DNA from: Clostridia bacterium
Lineage (GTDB): Bacteria > Bacillota > Clostridia > Christensenellales > Aristaeellaceae
Direction of reading: 5' to 3'
NCBI GenBank assembly: GCA_017465155.1
Contig: JAFTWV010000014.1
Location: 30,567-94,566, forward strand
Length of the DNA: 64,000 nt
This document shows positions 34,351 to 43,435 of the stretch, piece by piece; the first letter of the stretch is position 1; each line of letters begins with the position of its first letter. The position numbers and the translations under genes were made by a program. A model generated the notes under the pieces. The model ran no database searches. It worked only from the letters and a program-made list of their open reading frames with translations, and was not told the DNA's origin.

Positions 34351-34878
34351 ATGAAAGCTTATCAGGAGATACTCAAAGGTTATCGCAAGCGTCAGCGGGA
34401 TACGGTGGTTGACGCCATTGCCACGGGTCTGACATTTATGGACGAGCTGGTGGTGGACAGCGGACTGCTGGAAGAAACAGGATTGATGGCCGAGCTGACC
34501 GGCTCCGTATGCGGCGCGCTGCCGTTTGCTATTATCGCAGTGCAGGAAGGCACAAAGGTTATTCTGGGTCTAAAGCCTGCAGGAAACGGCATGCAGGACG
34601 GAGCATTCCGCATGGTCAAGACGGGTGCAGCGCTGGGTGTGGGCGGCGTGGTTGCAGCCAGTGCGGGCTTCTGGGCGGCAATCCCGGTGACGATGGGTGT
34701 GCGCGCTTTGTTCGACCGCTACAAGTCCAAAGCGATGACCGGCATGCGTGTTCAGAACAGGATCACCCGTCTGCAGGAGTTGAACAGTCAGCTGCGGCAG
34801 GCGCAGGAGGAGTTTTCGACTGAGGAGGATCATGTTGTCCTCGAAGAGCCGGAGATGGTGGCGGTCATCCCGTCATAA
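34351..34878 (+). CDS. Glycine-rich membrane protein, unknown function
   Basis: A 175-residue protein with an amphipathic N-terminus (MKAYQEILKGYRKRQRDTVV), a hydrophobic Gly/Ala-rich centre (VCGALPFAIIAVQEGTKVIL and ALGVGGVVAASAGFWAAIPVTMGV) and a C-terminal helix (VQNRITRLQELNSQLRQAQE) predicted to form a coiled coil. It resembles no family I can name with confidence; EcsC-like proteins share the Gly-rich style but not the motifs. GGGAGG precedes the ATG. It is the second gene of the operon. Confidence 0.7.
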   Translation: MKAYQEILKGYRKRQRDTVVDAIATGLTFMDELVVDSGLLEETGLMAELTGSVCGALPFAIIAVQEGTKVILGLKPAGNGMQDGAFRMVKTGAALGVGGVVAASAGFWAAIPVTMGVRALFDRYKSKAMTGMRVQNRITRLQELNSQLRQAQEEFSTEEDHVVLEEPEMVAVIPS

Positions 34879-34949
34879 TGAATGCATCTGCAGGGCTTAG
34901 GCCTTGCAGCTTTTGCATGCACAAAACATGTTTTTCTGCGGCATATTTC

Positions 34950-34978
34950 TTTACGAATCGGGAAGAATCAGGTATAAT
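34950..34978 (+). promoter_or_regulatory. Promoter of dapF
   Basis: TTTACG (34950-34955), 17-base gap, TATAAT (34973-34978), about 32 bases before the dapF start. Confidence 0.65.
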
Positions 34979-35009
34979 GAAAGCTGATTTTTGTCGAGGA
35001 GGACGGAGT

Positions 35010-35849
35010 ATGCGTTTTACCAAGATGCACGGCATCGGTAACGATTATGTATATGTCAACTGCTTTGAGGAGTCCGTGTCTGATCCTTCGGGGCTGGCAG
35101 TGAAGATGAGCCGCCAGCATTATGGCGTGGGCAGTGACGGACTGATCCTCATCTGTCCCAGCGAGGTTGCGGACTTCGCGATGAAAATGTACAATTCCGA
35201 CGGTTCCGAAAGCGAAATGTGCGGTAACGGCGTGCGCTGCGTGGGTAAATATGTGTATGATCGCGGCCTGACGGACAAGACGCTTGTCAGCCTGATGACC
35301 GGCGGTGGTCTGAAGCAGCTGGAGCTGAAGGTACAGCAGGGTAAGGTGAAGTCTGTCCGTGTGGATATGGGCATGCCGGAGGTGCAGCCTCATCAGGTGC
35401 CCGTTGATCTGCCTGGTTCGACTGTCATGGGATATCGTCTGAACGTCGGCAGCAGCGTGTACGAGATTCACTGCGTCTCCATGGGTAATCCGCACTGCGT
35501 CATCTTCGTCAAGGATCCTGACCAGATGGACGTGGAGCAAATCGGCTCGCTGATCGAGAACCATCCCATTTTTCCCAATCGTACGAATGTTGAATTTGTG
35601 CAGGTGGTGGATCGCAATCATCTGCGGATGCGCGTGTGGGAGCGCGGCTCCGGCGAGACGCTGGCCTGTGGAACGGGTGCATGCGCATCGCTGGTGGCAG
35701 CTGTGCTGACGGGCCGTGCGGATCGCAATGTGTCCATGGAACTGCTGGGCGGCACGCTGGAACTGGAGTGGAGCTTTGAGGATAACCATGTGTATCAGGA
35801 AGGCCCGGCGAAATTCGTCTTTGACGGCGAATGGATCGGAGAGGAATGA
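35010..35849 (+). CDS. dapF: Diaminopimelate epimerase
   Basis: The 279-residue enzyme converts LL- to meso-diaminopimelate, needed for lysine and meso-DAP peptidoglycan. It has the start block FTKMHGIGNDYVYVN, the first catalytic Cys in SEMCGNGVRCVGKY (near residue 73) and the second in ETLACGTGACASLVA (near 220), plus GNPHCVIFV and the ERGSGETLACG context. The start at 35010 has GAGGAGG upstream; earlier in-frame starts cover the promoter. A strong terminator follows. Confidence 0.97.
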   Translation: MRFTKMHGIGNDYVYVNCFEESVSDPSGLAVKMSRQHYGVGSDGLILICPSEVADFAMKMYNSDGSESEMCGNGVRCVGKYVYDRGLTDKTLVSLMTGGGLKQLELKVQQGKVKSVRVDMGMPEVQPHQVPVDLPGSTVMGYRLNVGSSVYEIHCVSMGNPHCVIFVKDPDQMDVEQIGSLIENHPIFPNRTNVEFVQVVDRNHLRMRVWERGSGETLACGTGACASLVAAVLTGRADRNVSMELLGGTLELEWSFEDNHVYQEGPAKFVFDGEWIGEE

Positions 35850-35898
35850 GGATAATTCGAAATCCGGAATGCGCAAATCGGAATGGAGCATGTGAAAA

Positions 35899-35945
35899 CA
35901 GCGCCGACTCGGCCCGTTGAAGGGGGAGTCGGCGCTGCTTTTTAT
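35899..35945 (+). terminator. Terminator of dapF
   Basis: CAGCGCCGACTC pairs with GAGTCGGCGCTG around a 15-base loop and is followed by CTTTTTATT. Confidence 0.88.
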
Positions 35946-36003
35946 TCGATGAATTCCTGAAGCCGTGTGCCATTGCAGGGGCTGATCAGGAGACGCAGGC
36001 GTA

Positions 36004-37923
36004 TCAGGCCTGCTGGATCGCGTTGCCTGTGTACAGCTGGTAATACTTGCCCTGCTGCTCAATAAGCTGATCATGCGTGCCGCGCTCGATGATGCGGCCC
36101 TGCTCAAGCACCATGATACAGTCGGAGTTCTTAACTGTGGACAAACGGTGAGCAATGACGAAGGTTGTGCGCCCCTTCATGAGGGCGTCCATGCCGCGCT
36201 GCACCAGCGTCTCCGTGCGGGTATCGATGGAGGAGGTCGCTTCGTCCAGAATCAGGCAGGGCGGATCGGCAACAGCTGCGCGGGCGATTGCAAGCAGCTG
36301 GCGCTGCCCCTGTGACAGGTTCGATCCATCGCCGGTCAGCATGGTGTTGTAGCCATCCGGCAGCTTGCGGATAAAGCTGTCGGCATTGGCCAGCTTGGCT
36401 GCGGCGATGCATTCCTCGTCTGTTGCATCCAGCTTACCATAGCGGATGTTATCCAGTACCGTGCCGGTGAACAGATGCGTATCCTGAAGCACCATGCCCA
36501 GCGACTTGCGCAGATCAGCCTTCCGGATCTTGTTGATGTTGATGTCGTCGTAGCGGATCTTGCCGTCCTGAATGTCATAGAAGCGATTGATCAGGTTGGT
36601 GATGGTCGTCTTGCCCGCACCTGTACCGCCGACAAAGGCGATCTTCTGGCCCGGCATGGCGTACATGCTGATGTTGTGGAGCACCTGCTTTTCATCTGTA
36701 TAGCCAAAATCAACGTCATCGAAGGTTACGCCGCCCTCGACCTTACGGTAGGTGACAGTGCCGTCGGCTTTATGAGGATGTTTCCATGCCCAGATTCCGG
36801 TACGGTGTTCGCTCTCGGCCAGCTCGCCATTGGGCAGGTACTTGGCGTTGACCAGCTCCACATAGCCTTCATCCTTTTCGGGTTCTGCATCCAGCAGCGC
36901 GAATACGCGGCGTGCGCCTGCCATGGCCATGACGATGGAGTTCATCTGCTGCGCAACCTGCGTAATGGGCTGAGAGAAGCGCTGGTTCAGCTGCAGGAAG
37001 GCGATCAGCGTACCAAGCACAGTCAGCGGTTCGGCAGAACCGATAGCAATGGCCGCGCCAGCCATCGCACAGATAACATAGGCAATGTGGCCAAGATTAT
37101 TGTTGATAGGGCCCATGGTATTGGCCCAGCGGTTGGCCTCGTGGGCAGAGGCGCGCAGGCTTTCATTGAGCTGCTTGAACTGCTCAAGTGCCTTTTCTTC
37201 ATGACAGAAGACCTTGACGACCTTCTGGCCGCTCATCATTTCCTCGACATAGCCGTTGAGCTTGCCAAGGTTCTGCTGCTGAGCGGTGAAGTGCTTGCCG
37301 GACAGGCCGATCAGCTTGCCCGAGATGATCATGGTCAGGCCGATGAGGACGATCGAAAGGATCGTCAGCTGCCAGGACATCGTGACCATCAGGTAGAACG
37401 TGGAAATGATGGTGATCAGGCTGTTGAAGACCTGAATGAAGCTTTGGCCGATGAGCATGCGCATCGTGTCCACGTCGTTGGTGTAAATGGACATGATGTC
37501 GCCGTGCGCATGGGTATCGAAGTACTTGATGGGCAGGGACTGCATGTGGGTGAACAGATCTGTACGCACACGCAGCATGGTACCCTGCGTGATGACCAGC
37601 ATGATGCGCTGCTGTACATAGTTGCACACAACGCCGATCAGCAGCACGGCTGCCAGCTTCAGCAGCCGCATGCCAAGATCATTGAAGGTCAGGGTCTGCG
37701 CCTTGATGCCGGGGATGTAGATGTTGAACAGCTCTTCGGTGAAAACGGAGGTCTGCAGCATGCACTGTGTCGCGGCAAAAATACACGCCAGCACAACGAC
37801 GAACTGAACTGCATAGTGCTTCATGACCAGCTTCATTACCCGTGTGAGCAGAGTCCATTGACCCTTCATGGACATGGGGGGCATAGGCGCGCCGCGGCGG
37901 CCGGGACCGGGTCCTCGCATCAT
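36004..37923 (-). CDS. ABC exporter, catalytically complete half (heterodimer, module 1)
   Basis: The 639-residue protein is a fused permease/ATPase with six membrane helices, preceded by a Pro/Gly-rich leader (RGPGPGRRGAPMPPM). Its NBD has Walker A GGTGAGKTT (near 428), signature LSQGQRQLLAIARAA, Walker B LILDEATSSIDTRTE with catalytic Glu, and H-loop FVIAHRLSTV. It pairs with the next gene upstream, whose NBD is degenerate. An insert near residues 340-380 (NAKYLPNGELAESEHRTGIW) before the NBD is unusual. The start overlaps the partner's stop by one base (TAATG). Likely drug, lipid or peptide exporter. Confidence 0.95.
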   Translation of the reverse strand: MMRGPGPGRRGAPMPPMSMKGQWTLLTRVMKLVMKHYAVQFVVVLACIFAATQCMLQTSVFTEELFNIYIPGIKAQTLTFNDLGMRLLKLAAVLLIGVVCNYVQQRIMLVITQGTMLRVRTDLFTHMQSLPIKYFDTHAHGDIMSIYTNDVDTMRMLIGQSFIQVFNSLITIISTFYLMVTMSWQLTILSIVLIGLTMIISGKLIGLSGKHFTAQQQNLGKLNGYVEEMMSGQKVVKVFCHEEKALEQFKQLNESLRASAHEANRWANTMGPINNNLGHIAYVICAMAGAAIAIGSAEPLTVLGTLIAFLQLNQRFSQPITQVAQQMNSIVMAMAGARRVFALLDAEPEKDEGYVELVNAKYLPNGELAESEHRTGIWAWKHPHKADGTVTYRKVEGGVTFDDVDFGYTDEKQVLHNISMYAMPGQKIAFVGGTGAGKTTITNLINRFYDIQDGKIRYDDININKIRKADLRKSLGMVLQDTHLFTGTVLDNIRYGKLDATDEECIAAAKLANADSFIRKLPDGYNTMLTGDGSNLSQGQRQLLAIARAAVADPPCLILDEATSSIDTRTETLVQRGMDALMKGRTTFVIAHRLSTVKNSDCIMVLEQGRIIERGTHDQLIEQQGKYYQLYTGNAIQQA

Positions 37924-39806
37924 TATGCACGCACCTCCTTCTTCTTGCTCTTGCCGGGCATGGGCGGGAATGGCGGCATGCCGGGGGCGGGACGGTTCGC
38001 TTCCGCGGCCTTTGCGGGATCAAAGGCTTTGATATCCTCGTCACTGTTGGTTTCATCAAAGTCGCCGGAGCCACTGGTCTGGGTCTCGTAGATTTCACGA
38101 TAGATCTCGCAGCCCTCCAGCAGCTTCTCATGGGTATCAAAGGCTGCAACCTTGCCGTCCTCCATGACGATGATGCGGTCTGCATCCTGCACGGAGGCTA
38201 CGCGCTGAGCGATGATCAGCTTTGTTGTGCCGGGAATGGTAGCTGCAAAGGCCTTGCGGATTTTGGCGTCTGTTGCAGTATCGACGGCGGATGTGGAGTC
38301 GTCAAGGATCAGTACGCGGGGCTTTTTCAGCAGTGCACGGGCGATGCACAGACGCTGCTTCTGACCGCCGGAAACATTGGTGCCGCCCTGCTCGATGAAG
38401 GTATCGTACTTATCGGGCATACGCTCGATGAACTCGTCCGCACAGGCCTGACGGCAGGCTTCCTGACATTCTGCGAGAGTGGCGTTTTCGTCGCCCCAAC
38501 GGAGGTTTTCAAGAATAGTGCCGGAGAAAAGGACATTTTTCTGCAGCACCACGGACACCTGATTGCGCAGGGCTTCCATGTCGTACTGGCGCACATCTAT
38601 GCCGCCTACGCATACACTGCCGCCGGTCACATCATACAGGCGGGAGATCAGACTCACAAGCGTCGACTTGCCGCAGCCGGTGCCGCCGATGATGCCAACC
38701 GTTTCACCGGAGCGGATATGCAGGTCGATATTCTCGAGAATATCGTCGCCGGAGCCCTCCGTGTGATACTTGAAAGACACATTGTTGAAGTCGATGGAGC
38801 CGTCCGGGACTTCCATCACAGGGGATTCGGGATTGGTCAGCGTCGGCTCCTCCTTCAGTACCTCGACGATGCGCTTGCCTGCTGCGGCTGACATTGTCAG
38901 GTTGACGAAAATCATCGACAGCATCATCAGGTTCATCAGAATGCGCATGACATAGTCGAACATGGCGGTCAGGTCGCCTTCCTGCAGGCCCAGGCCCAGC
39001 GCAGGATTATACTCGGCTACCATGTGCGCACCAAACCAGGAAAGCAGCAGAACAACCGCATACACCGTCAGGTTCATGACCGGCCCGTTGAAGGCGATGA
39101 TTTTTTCTGCTTTGACGAAGAGATCGTAGACGCCGCCTGCCGCCTTGCGGAATTTCTCATTCTCATGATCCTCGCGGACAAATGCCTTCACCACGCGGAT
39201 TGCGCCGACGTTTTCCTGTACGGAGGCGTTCAGCGCGTCGTACTTTTTGAACACCTGATTGAACAGCTTCGATGCGTTCTTGATGATGAAGGACAGCGCG
39301 ATTGCCAGCACAACGATTGCCACAAGGAATATCACTGACAATTCGCCCGACACGGAAAACGCGGCGACCAGCGAGAAGATCAGCGACAGCGGTGCGCGCA
39401 CAGCGATGCGGGTGATCATCTGGAAGGTGTTCTGGATGTTCATTACATCCGTGGTCATGCGGGTGACAAGTCCGGCAGTGGAGAACTTGTCGATGTTGGC
39501 GAAGGAAAACCGCTGGACGTTGGTATACATTGCGTCGCGCAGATTCGCGCCAAAGCCGGAGGATGCATGGCTGGCCAGATGTGCGCAAGCCACGCCGAAG
39601 AACAGGCTCACCAGCGACAGCCCCATCATGATCAGGCCATACTTGATCAGCGCGTTCATATCGCCTTTGGCGATGCCCTCGTTGATCAGCCGGGCCATCA
39701 CCAGCGGAATCAACACTTCCATCACGACCTCACCTGCGGCGCAGATGGGCGTGAGGATGGCTGAGCGCTTATACTGCCTGATGTGGGAAGCAAGGGTTTT
39801 CAGCAT
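37923..39806 (-). CDS. ABC exporter, degenerate half (heterodimer, module 1)
   Basis: The 627-residue half-transporter has an N-terminal membrane domain (VVMEVLIPLVMARLINEGIA) and an NBD with Walker A GGTGCGKST and a good signature VSGGQKQRLCIARAL. However, the catalytic Glu after Walker B is Asp (LILDDSTSAVD) and the H-loop His is Gln (LIIAQRVASV), so one of the two ATP sites of the heterodimer cannot hydrolyse well. This is the known TM287/TM288 pattern. The C-terminus is Pro-rich and basic (MPPFPPMPGKSKKKEV). It is the first ABC gene after the MarR regulator. Confidence 0.95.
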   Translation of the reverse strand: MLKTLASHIRQYKRSAILTPICAAGEVVMEVLIPLVMARLINEGIAKGDMNALIKYGLIMMGLSLVSLFFGVACAHLASHASSGFGANLRDAMYTNVQRFSFANIDKFSTAGLVTRMTTDVMNIQNTFQMITRIAVRAPLSLIFSLVAAFSVSGELSVIFLVAIVVLAIALSFIIKNASKLFNQVFKKYDALNASVQENVGAIRVVKAFVREDHENEKFRKAAGGVYDLFVKAEKIIAFNGPVMNLTVYAVVLLLSWFGAHMVAEYNPALGLGLQEGDLTAMFDYVMRILMNLMMLSMIFVNLTMSAAAGKRIVEVLKEEPTLTNPESPVMEVPDGSIDFNNVSFKYHTEGSGDDILENIDLHIRSGETVGIIGGTGCGKSTLVSLISRLYDVTGGSVCVGGIDVRQYDMEALRNQVSVVLQKNVLFSGTILENLRWGDENATLAECQEACRQACADEFIERMPDKYDTFIEQGGTNVSGGQKQRLCIARALLKKPRVLILDDSTSAVDTATDAKIRKAFAATIPGTTKLIIAQRVASVQDADRIIVMEDGKVAAFDTHEKLLEGCEIYREIYETQTSGSGDFDETNSDEDIKAFDPAKAAEANRPAPGMPPFPPMPGKSKKKEVRA

Positions 39807-39837
39807 AAGATCATCCTTTCACATCGTGATACATGGG

Positions 39838-40266
39838 TTACTTGACGGCCTCATAGACCTTGCGAAGACAAACGAGCAGCATCTGCTTCTCATCCTCGGA
39901 TAGCAGCGAGGTCAGCCGTTCCTCGGAGGCGATGATGTTCTGCCGGCTGGTCAGATGGAGCTTCATGCCCTCGTCGGTCAACCGTACGCGCTTGACGCGC
40001 CGGTCGGCCGGGTCGGTCGTGCCCTCCACAAGGCCCTTCTTCTCCAGACGCGATATCAGTCCTGCCACGGTGGACTGGGCTGCGCCGAAGCGTTCCTCCA
40101 GCTCCTTGAGCGTCAAGGTATGCTCGTCTGCATGGGCCAGCAGAATCAACGCCCGGTTTTGCTGCATGGTCAGATTGAGTGCCTGCAGGTTCCCGTTGGC
40201 TTCCTTTTCAAGCGCGTTGTCGATCCGCTTGATGAACCAGCCGTAGCCTGCAATGGGTTTGTCCAT
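39838..40266 (-). CDS. MarR family regulator of ABC module 1
   Basis: The 142-residue regulator has a winged helix (LTLKELEERFGAAQSTVAGLISRLEKKGL, then DPADRRVKRVRLTDEGMK as wing). It probably represses the two ABC exporter genes that follow after about 30 bases and is released by a ligand, as known for MarR. A perfect 10-bp inverted repeat lies on its own promoter (40318-40351), fitting self-repression. AAAGGAG precedes the ATG at 40266. Confidence 0.93.
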   Translation of the reverse strand: MDKPIAGYGWFIKRIDNALEKEANGNLQALNLTMQQNRALILLAHADEHTLTLKELEERFGAAQSTVAGLISRLEKKGLVEGTTDPADRRVKRVRLTDEGMKLHLTSRQNIIASEERLTSLLSEDEKQMLLVCLRKVYEAVK

Positions 40267-40307
40267 GATCTGATCTCCTTTCTCATGGAATCCTCTATCC
40301 AGCATGC

Positions 40308-40351
40308 ATTATACGCGATCAATCGCATGGTGTCAATAGCTTGCGATTGAT
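40308..40351 (-). promoter_or_regulatory. Promoter with MarR-type inverted-repeat operator
   Basis: Minus strand TTGACA (40331-40336), 17-base gap, TATAAT (40308-40313). The perfect arms ATCAATCGCA (40318-40327) and TGCGATTGAT (40342-40351) are centred on the -35 box, one in the gap and one upstream, so a bound repressor would block RNA polymerase. Confidence 0.8.
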
Positions 40352-40386
40352 TATGAGAAAAATGAAAGGAAAGTTCTTCAGAAACA

Positions 40387-40420
40387 TAAAAAAGGCTGCT
40401 GCAAAATGCGTGCAGCAGCC
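40387..40420 (-). terminator. Terminator of the 40432-41748 gene
   Basis: Perfect arms GGCTGCTGCA/TGCAGCAGCC with a 7-base loop followed on the minus strand by six Ts. Confidence 0.9.
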
Positions 40421-40431
40421 TCAAAGGCGTG

Positions 40432-41748
40432 TCAATATTCATTGGAGGCGCCCATCATTGCGTCGGATAGCAAACCAAGGATGCCGCTGTCTTCCAGCAC
40501 ATCCATTACTGCCTGGCAGGTTTCTGCGGGAGCGGTGGCAACAAGGCGGAAAAGTCCGGTCAGCATCGGCGCCTTGATCTGCGCCATCAACGCGTGCAGA
40601 GAATCACCGGTGGAGGAGAGCACATTTACGCCATTGATGTCGGATGCGGTGTATGAGGGCAGGCTATCCGGTTCAAACGGCGTCAGCACAGCGCTGATGG
40701 TCATCATCGTACGGGACAGATCGGGAAGCATCTGCCGGATGGTCAGTGTATTACCGTGAGCCTCGCCCTCCAGCACAATGTGCACCGGCTGTTCGCCGAC
40801 AAGCAGACCATCTGCATTGAGCGTCAGGAAGAAGGGGAGCGTCACGGGCAGGGAAGTGGGCAGGGAAAAGGCAGCGTCAGCAGAAAGAATAACGGATTCA
40901 ATGGTCAGCGTGCCAGTCAGGATCGTCAGGTCATCCCGAATGCTGGCGCCAACGGTGCCAAGACCGGGCAGATGAAGGGTCAGACTGGTGGTGCGTTCCT
41001 CGGTCGACAGGCTCAGGAATGTCGTATCGCCGCCGATCCATGTCAGGCAATCATCGCTGCGCAGGACGGTCAGTCCCTCCGGACAAAGCGATTCCAATGC
41101 GGTGGGCAACGCCCAAAGGGCTTCTGTGATCATCATATCTGCGCCCGATTCAATGCCGATGGCTTCGATCCAGCAGCGGATGGTACGATCAGTTTCCGCC
41201 AGCTCCGCAATGGCGGTGCACAACGACTGCAGCTCCGCCAGGGCGATGTGACGCTCACCGTTCTCTGGGGGCAGTAACGGAGACAGTGACGGCCGGAGTG
41301 CATCCCATGCGCTGGTGTGTGCGTAGGGAACCAGCAGGCAGGCGCGCTGAAGGGGAAAACCCAGATGATTGTAGGTTTTTACGCCAAATTCCAGCAGCGC
41401 CAGATGATTGATCATCAGGGACGTATGCCCCAGCAGGGAGGAATCGACGCCCCAGTGAGAATCAACGCCCCAAAGATGCAGATCTGTGCGGAGAGCGTCC
41501 TCACCATCAGGTATTACAAGCTCAGCCAAAAGATCAAAGCTGCTGCCGTCAGTGATGAAGGTTCCTTGGATTTCCGAAGTGTCCATCAGGGCGGAAATCC
41601 CTTTCATCAGGGGCTGAAGCTCCTCGGAATACTGCACGGGATCCATATCGGCAGATACGCAGAAGCGAACGCCGTCTGCCAGCGCAGACATGGGGAACAG
41701 AAGGCACAGTGCCAGCGTCAGCATGCGACGCAGGAAAGTAAAACGCAT
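40432..41748 (-). CDS. Secreted protein of unknown function, 438 residues
   Basis: A signal peptide is clear (FLRRMLTLALCLLFPMSALA). The mature protein is acidic and rich in Thr, Ser and Leu beta-strand-like segments (TSLTLHLPGLGTVGASIRDD, LTIESVILSADAAFSLPTSL), with alternating short strands and helices, but no catalytic motif, lipobox, repeat or membrane segment that I recognise. The start at 41748 is at the very end of the pyrophosphatase gene's spacing (stop at 41754), so it may be in the same operon. Secretion suggests an envelope or extracellular role. Confidence 0.75.
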   Translation of the reverse strand: MRFTFLRRMLTLALCLLFPMSALADGVRFCVSADMDPVQYSEELQPLMKGISALMDTSEIQGTFITDGSSFDLLAELVIPDGEDALRTDLHLWGVDSHWGVDSSLLGHTSLMINHLALLEFGVKTYNHLGFPLQRACLLVPYAHTSAWDALRPSLSPLLPPENGERHIALAELQSLCTAIAELAETDRTIRCWIEAIGIESGADMMITEALWALPTALESLCPEGLTVLRSDDCLTWIGGDTTFLSLSTEERTTSLTLHLPGLGTVGASIRDDLTILTGTLTIESVILSADAAFSLPTSLPVTLPFFLTLNADGLLVGEQPVHIVLEGEAHGNTLTIRQMLPDLSRTMMTISAVLTPFEPDSLPSYTASDINGVNVLSSTGDSLHALMAQIKAPMLTGLFRLVATAPAETCQAVMDVLEDSGILGLLSDAMMGASNEY

Positions 41749-41753
41749 GACGC

Positions 41754-43373
41754 TTACCCCCACAGGGCCGCCAGCGCAGGTACGATCTGCTTCTTACGGC
41801 TGACGACACCAGGCAGGAACACGTGGTGATCCACAATCGGCCCAGTGCTGAAGGCCTGCTTTACGGCCTCCTCCTCTCCCAGGAAAACCAGCTCCGTGCC
41901 GCAGCGCAGCACGTCGGTGAGCATCATCAGCAGCATATCGTAACCCTTGAGGGCCTTCTGCTTCTCCATGGCAGGAAACAGTTCCGGCAGCCGGGTGAGC
42001 ATCCTGTCGATGTCCAGACAGGTGATCTGGCAAATGCCCAGATCATGTCCGGCGATGTGGAATTCCTTGAAGTCGGTGCGAAGCAGCTCATCGACTGGCT
42101 TTTCAGAACTGGTTCCGGCGGAGAACATCTCCCGGCCCAGCGTCTCCAGATCAATGCCTGCAATGCGTGCCAGACGTTCTGCCATGCGGCGGTCACGGGG
42201 CGTGCAGGTCGGGGACTTGAACAGCACCGTGTCTGACAGAATCGCCGCAGCCATCAGGCCCGCCATCTTCTCCGACGGCAGCAGTCCGCGTTCCTGGAAC
42301 ATGGTGGCCACGATGGTGGTTGTGGAGCCTACAGGCTCGTTGCGCATAAAAACGGGAGCGCCCGTCTGCACATCTGCCAGCCGGTGATGATCAATAATGG
42401 CGACAATTTCCGCCTGATCAAGGCCAGGGATGGACTGGCTCTTTTCGTTGTGATCCACCAGCACCACACGCTTGCGGCGCGGCCGGAGCAGGTGGTAACG
42501 GCTCAGCGTACCTACCACGCGTTCGCGGTGGTCAAGAATCGGATAGGAGCGATATCGGCTCTGCAGGACGGTATCGCGAACATCGTCGATATAATCGTTA
42601 AGGTGGAAGTATACCAGTCCTTCAGTCTGAGCGATGCGCTGTACGGGAATGGACTGATAGATCATGCGTGCCGCGCGATAGGCGTCGCAGGGCGTGGCGA
42701 TGATGCATGTGCTGCTGGACAGCCCCATGTACTTCTCCGGGAGCGAACCCTGACAAATGATGATGCAGGACGCCTTCCGCTTCAGCGCCTCTTCAACCAC
42801 ATCCTCCTGCTGACCGCAGATGACGATGCTGCCTTCCTTCACGCCGCGCAGGCAGCCGCCGGAGGAGGGAAGAGCAATGGTCACCTCGCCGGAGATGACG
42901 TCAAAGGTATCTTCCTCGTTGTTGATAATATGTCCTTCCAGCGCTGAGAGCAGATTGAACACAGGCACAGCTTCTACAAAGGGCCGGTGGATGGATTCCA
43001 TGTCACTCTCGGCAATACCGCCGGCAGTGAGCATGCCAAAGAGCCTGCCATCCTCATGGGTGACAGGTACGGCAGACAGGTTTGTATTGGCGTGCAGAAT
43101 CTCCCATGCATGACTGATTGGCACGTTGGCGCCGATGTTCGGCGGACGGTCGTAATCAATATCACGCACCTGCGTGCGGACGGTATTGAGGATGATCGGA
43201 TCGGTGAAGCCAAAACGGTCAAGCAGGAAACGGGTTTCGTCGTTGGGATGCCCCAGCATGGCGGCGACATATTCATTATCGCCAAGGGCATTGTGCAGTG
43301 CCGCATAAGCCATTGCTGACACGACGGAATCCGTGTCGGGATTACGATGGCCGCATACATAGATCGGATCCAT
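41754..43373 (-). CDS. Family II inorganic pyrophosphatase with CBS and DRTGG domains
   Basis: The 539-residue protein has split DHH phosphoesterase parts (VCGHRNPDTDSVVSA at the start, then VVLVDHNEKSQS and IVAIIDHHRLADVQTG), an insert of CBS1 (about 80-125), DRTGG (about 130-250) and CBS2 (about 260-310), and the C-terminal DHHA2 domain ending VVSRKKQIVPALA with the substrate-binding Ser-Arg-Lys-Lys. It hydrolyses pyrophosphate with Mn2+ or Mg2+. Relatives with CBS/DRTGG are regulated by AMP, ADP and diadenosine polyphosphates. AAGGAGG precedes the ATG at 43373. Confidence 0.95.
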   Translation of the reverse strand: MDPIYVCGHRNPDTDSVVSAMAYAALHNALGDNEYVAAMLGHPNDETRFLLDRFGFTDPIILNTVRTQVRDIDYDRPPNIGANVPISHAWEILHANTNLSAVPVTHEDGRLFGMLTAGGIAESDMESIHRPFVEAVPVFNLLSALEGHIINNEEDTFDVISGEVTIALPSSGGCLRGVKEGSIVICGQQEDVVEEALKRKASCIIICQGSLPEKYMGLSSSTCIIATPCDAYRAARMIYQSIPVQRIAQTEGLVYFHLNDYIDDVRDTVLQSRYRSYPILDHRERVVGTLSRYHLLRPRRKRVVLVDHNEKSQSIPGLDQAEIVAIIDHHRLADVQTGAPVFMRNEPVGSTTTIVATMFQERGLLPSEKMAGLMAAAILSDTVLFKSPTCTPRDRRMAERLARIAGIDLETLGREMFSAGTSSEKPVDELLRTDFKEFHIAGHDLGICQITCLDIDRMLTRLPELFPAMEKQKALKGYDMLLMMLTDVLRCGTELVFLGEEEAVKQAFSTGPIVDHHVFLPGVVSRKKQIVPALAALWG

Positions 43374-43435
43374 GGGGAAGGCCTCCTTTGTTGCGTTGCG
43401 GGGTAATGTTTCAGGAAGAGGGGGGATAACGGGAA

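Noticed and set aside
36004-40266. Bacteriocin or lantibiotic export cluster.
   Set aside because: No precursor peptide, peptidase C39 domain or modification enzyme is near the ABC exporter genes.
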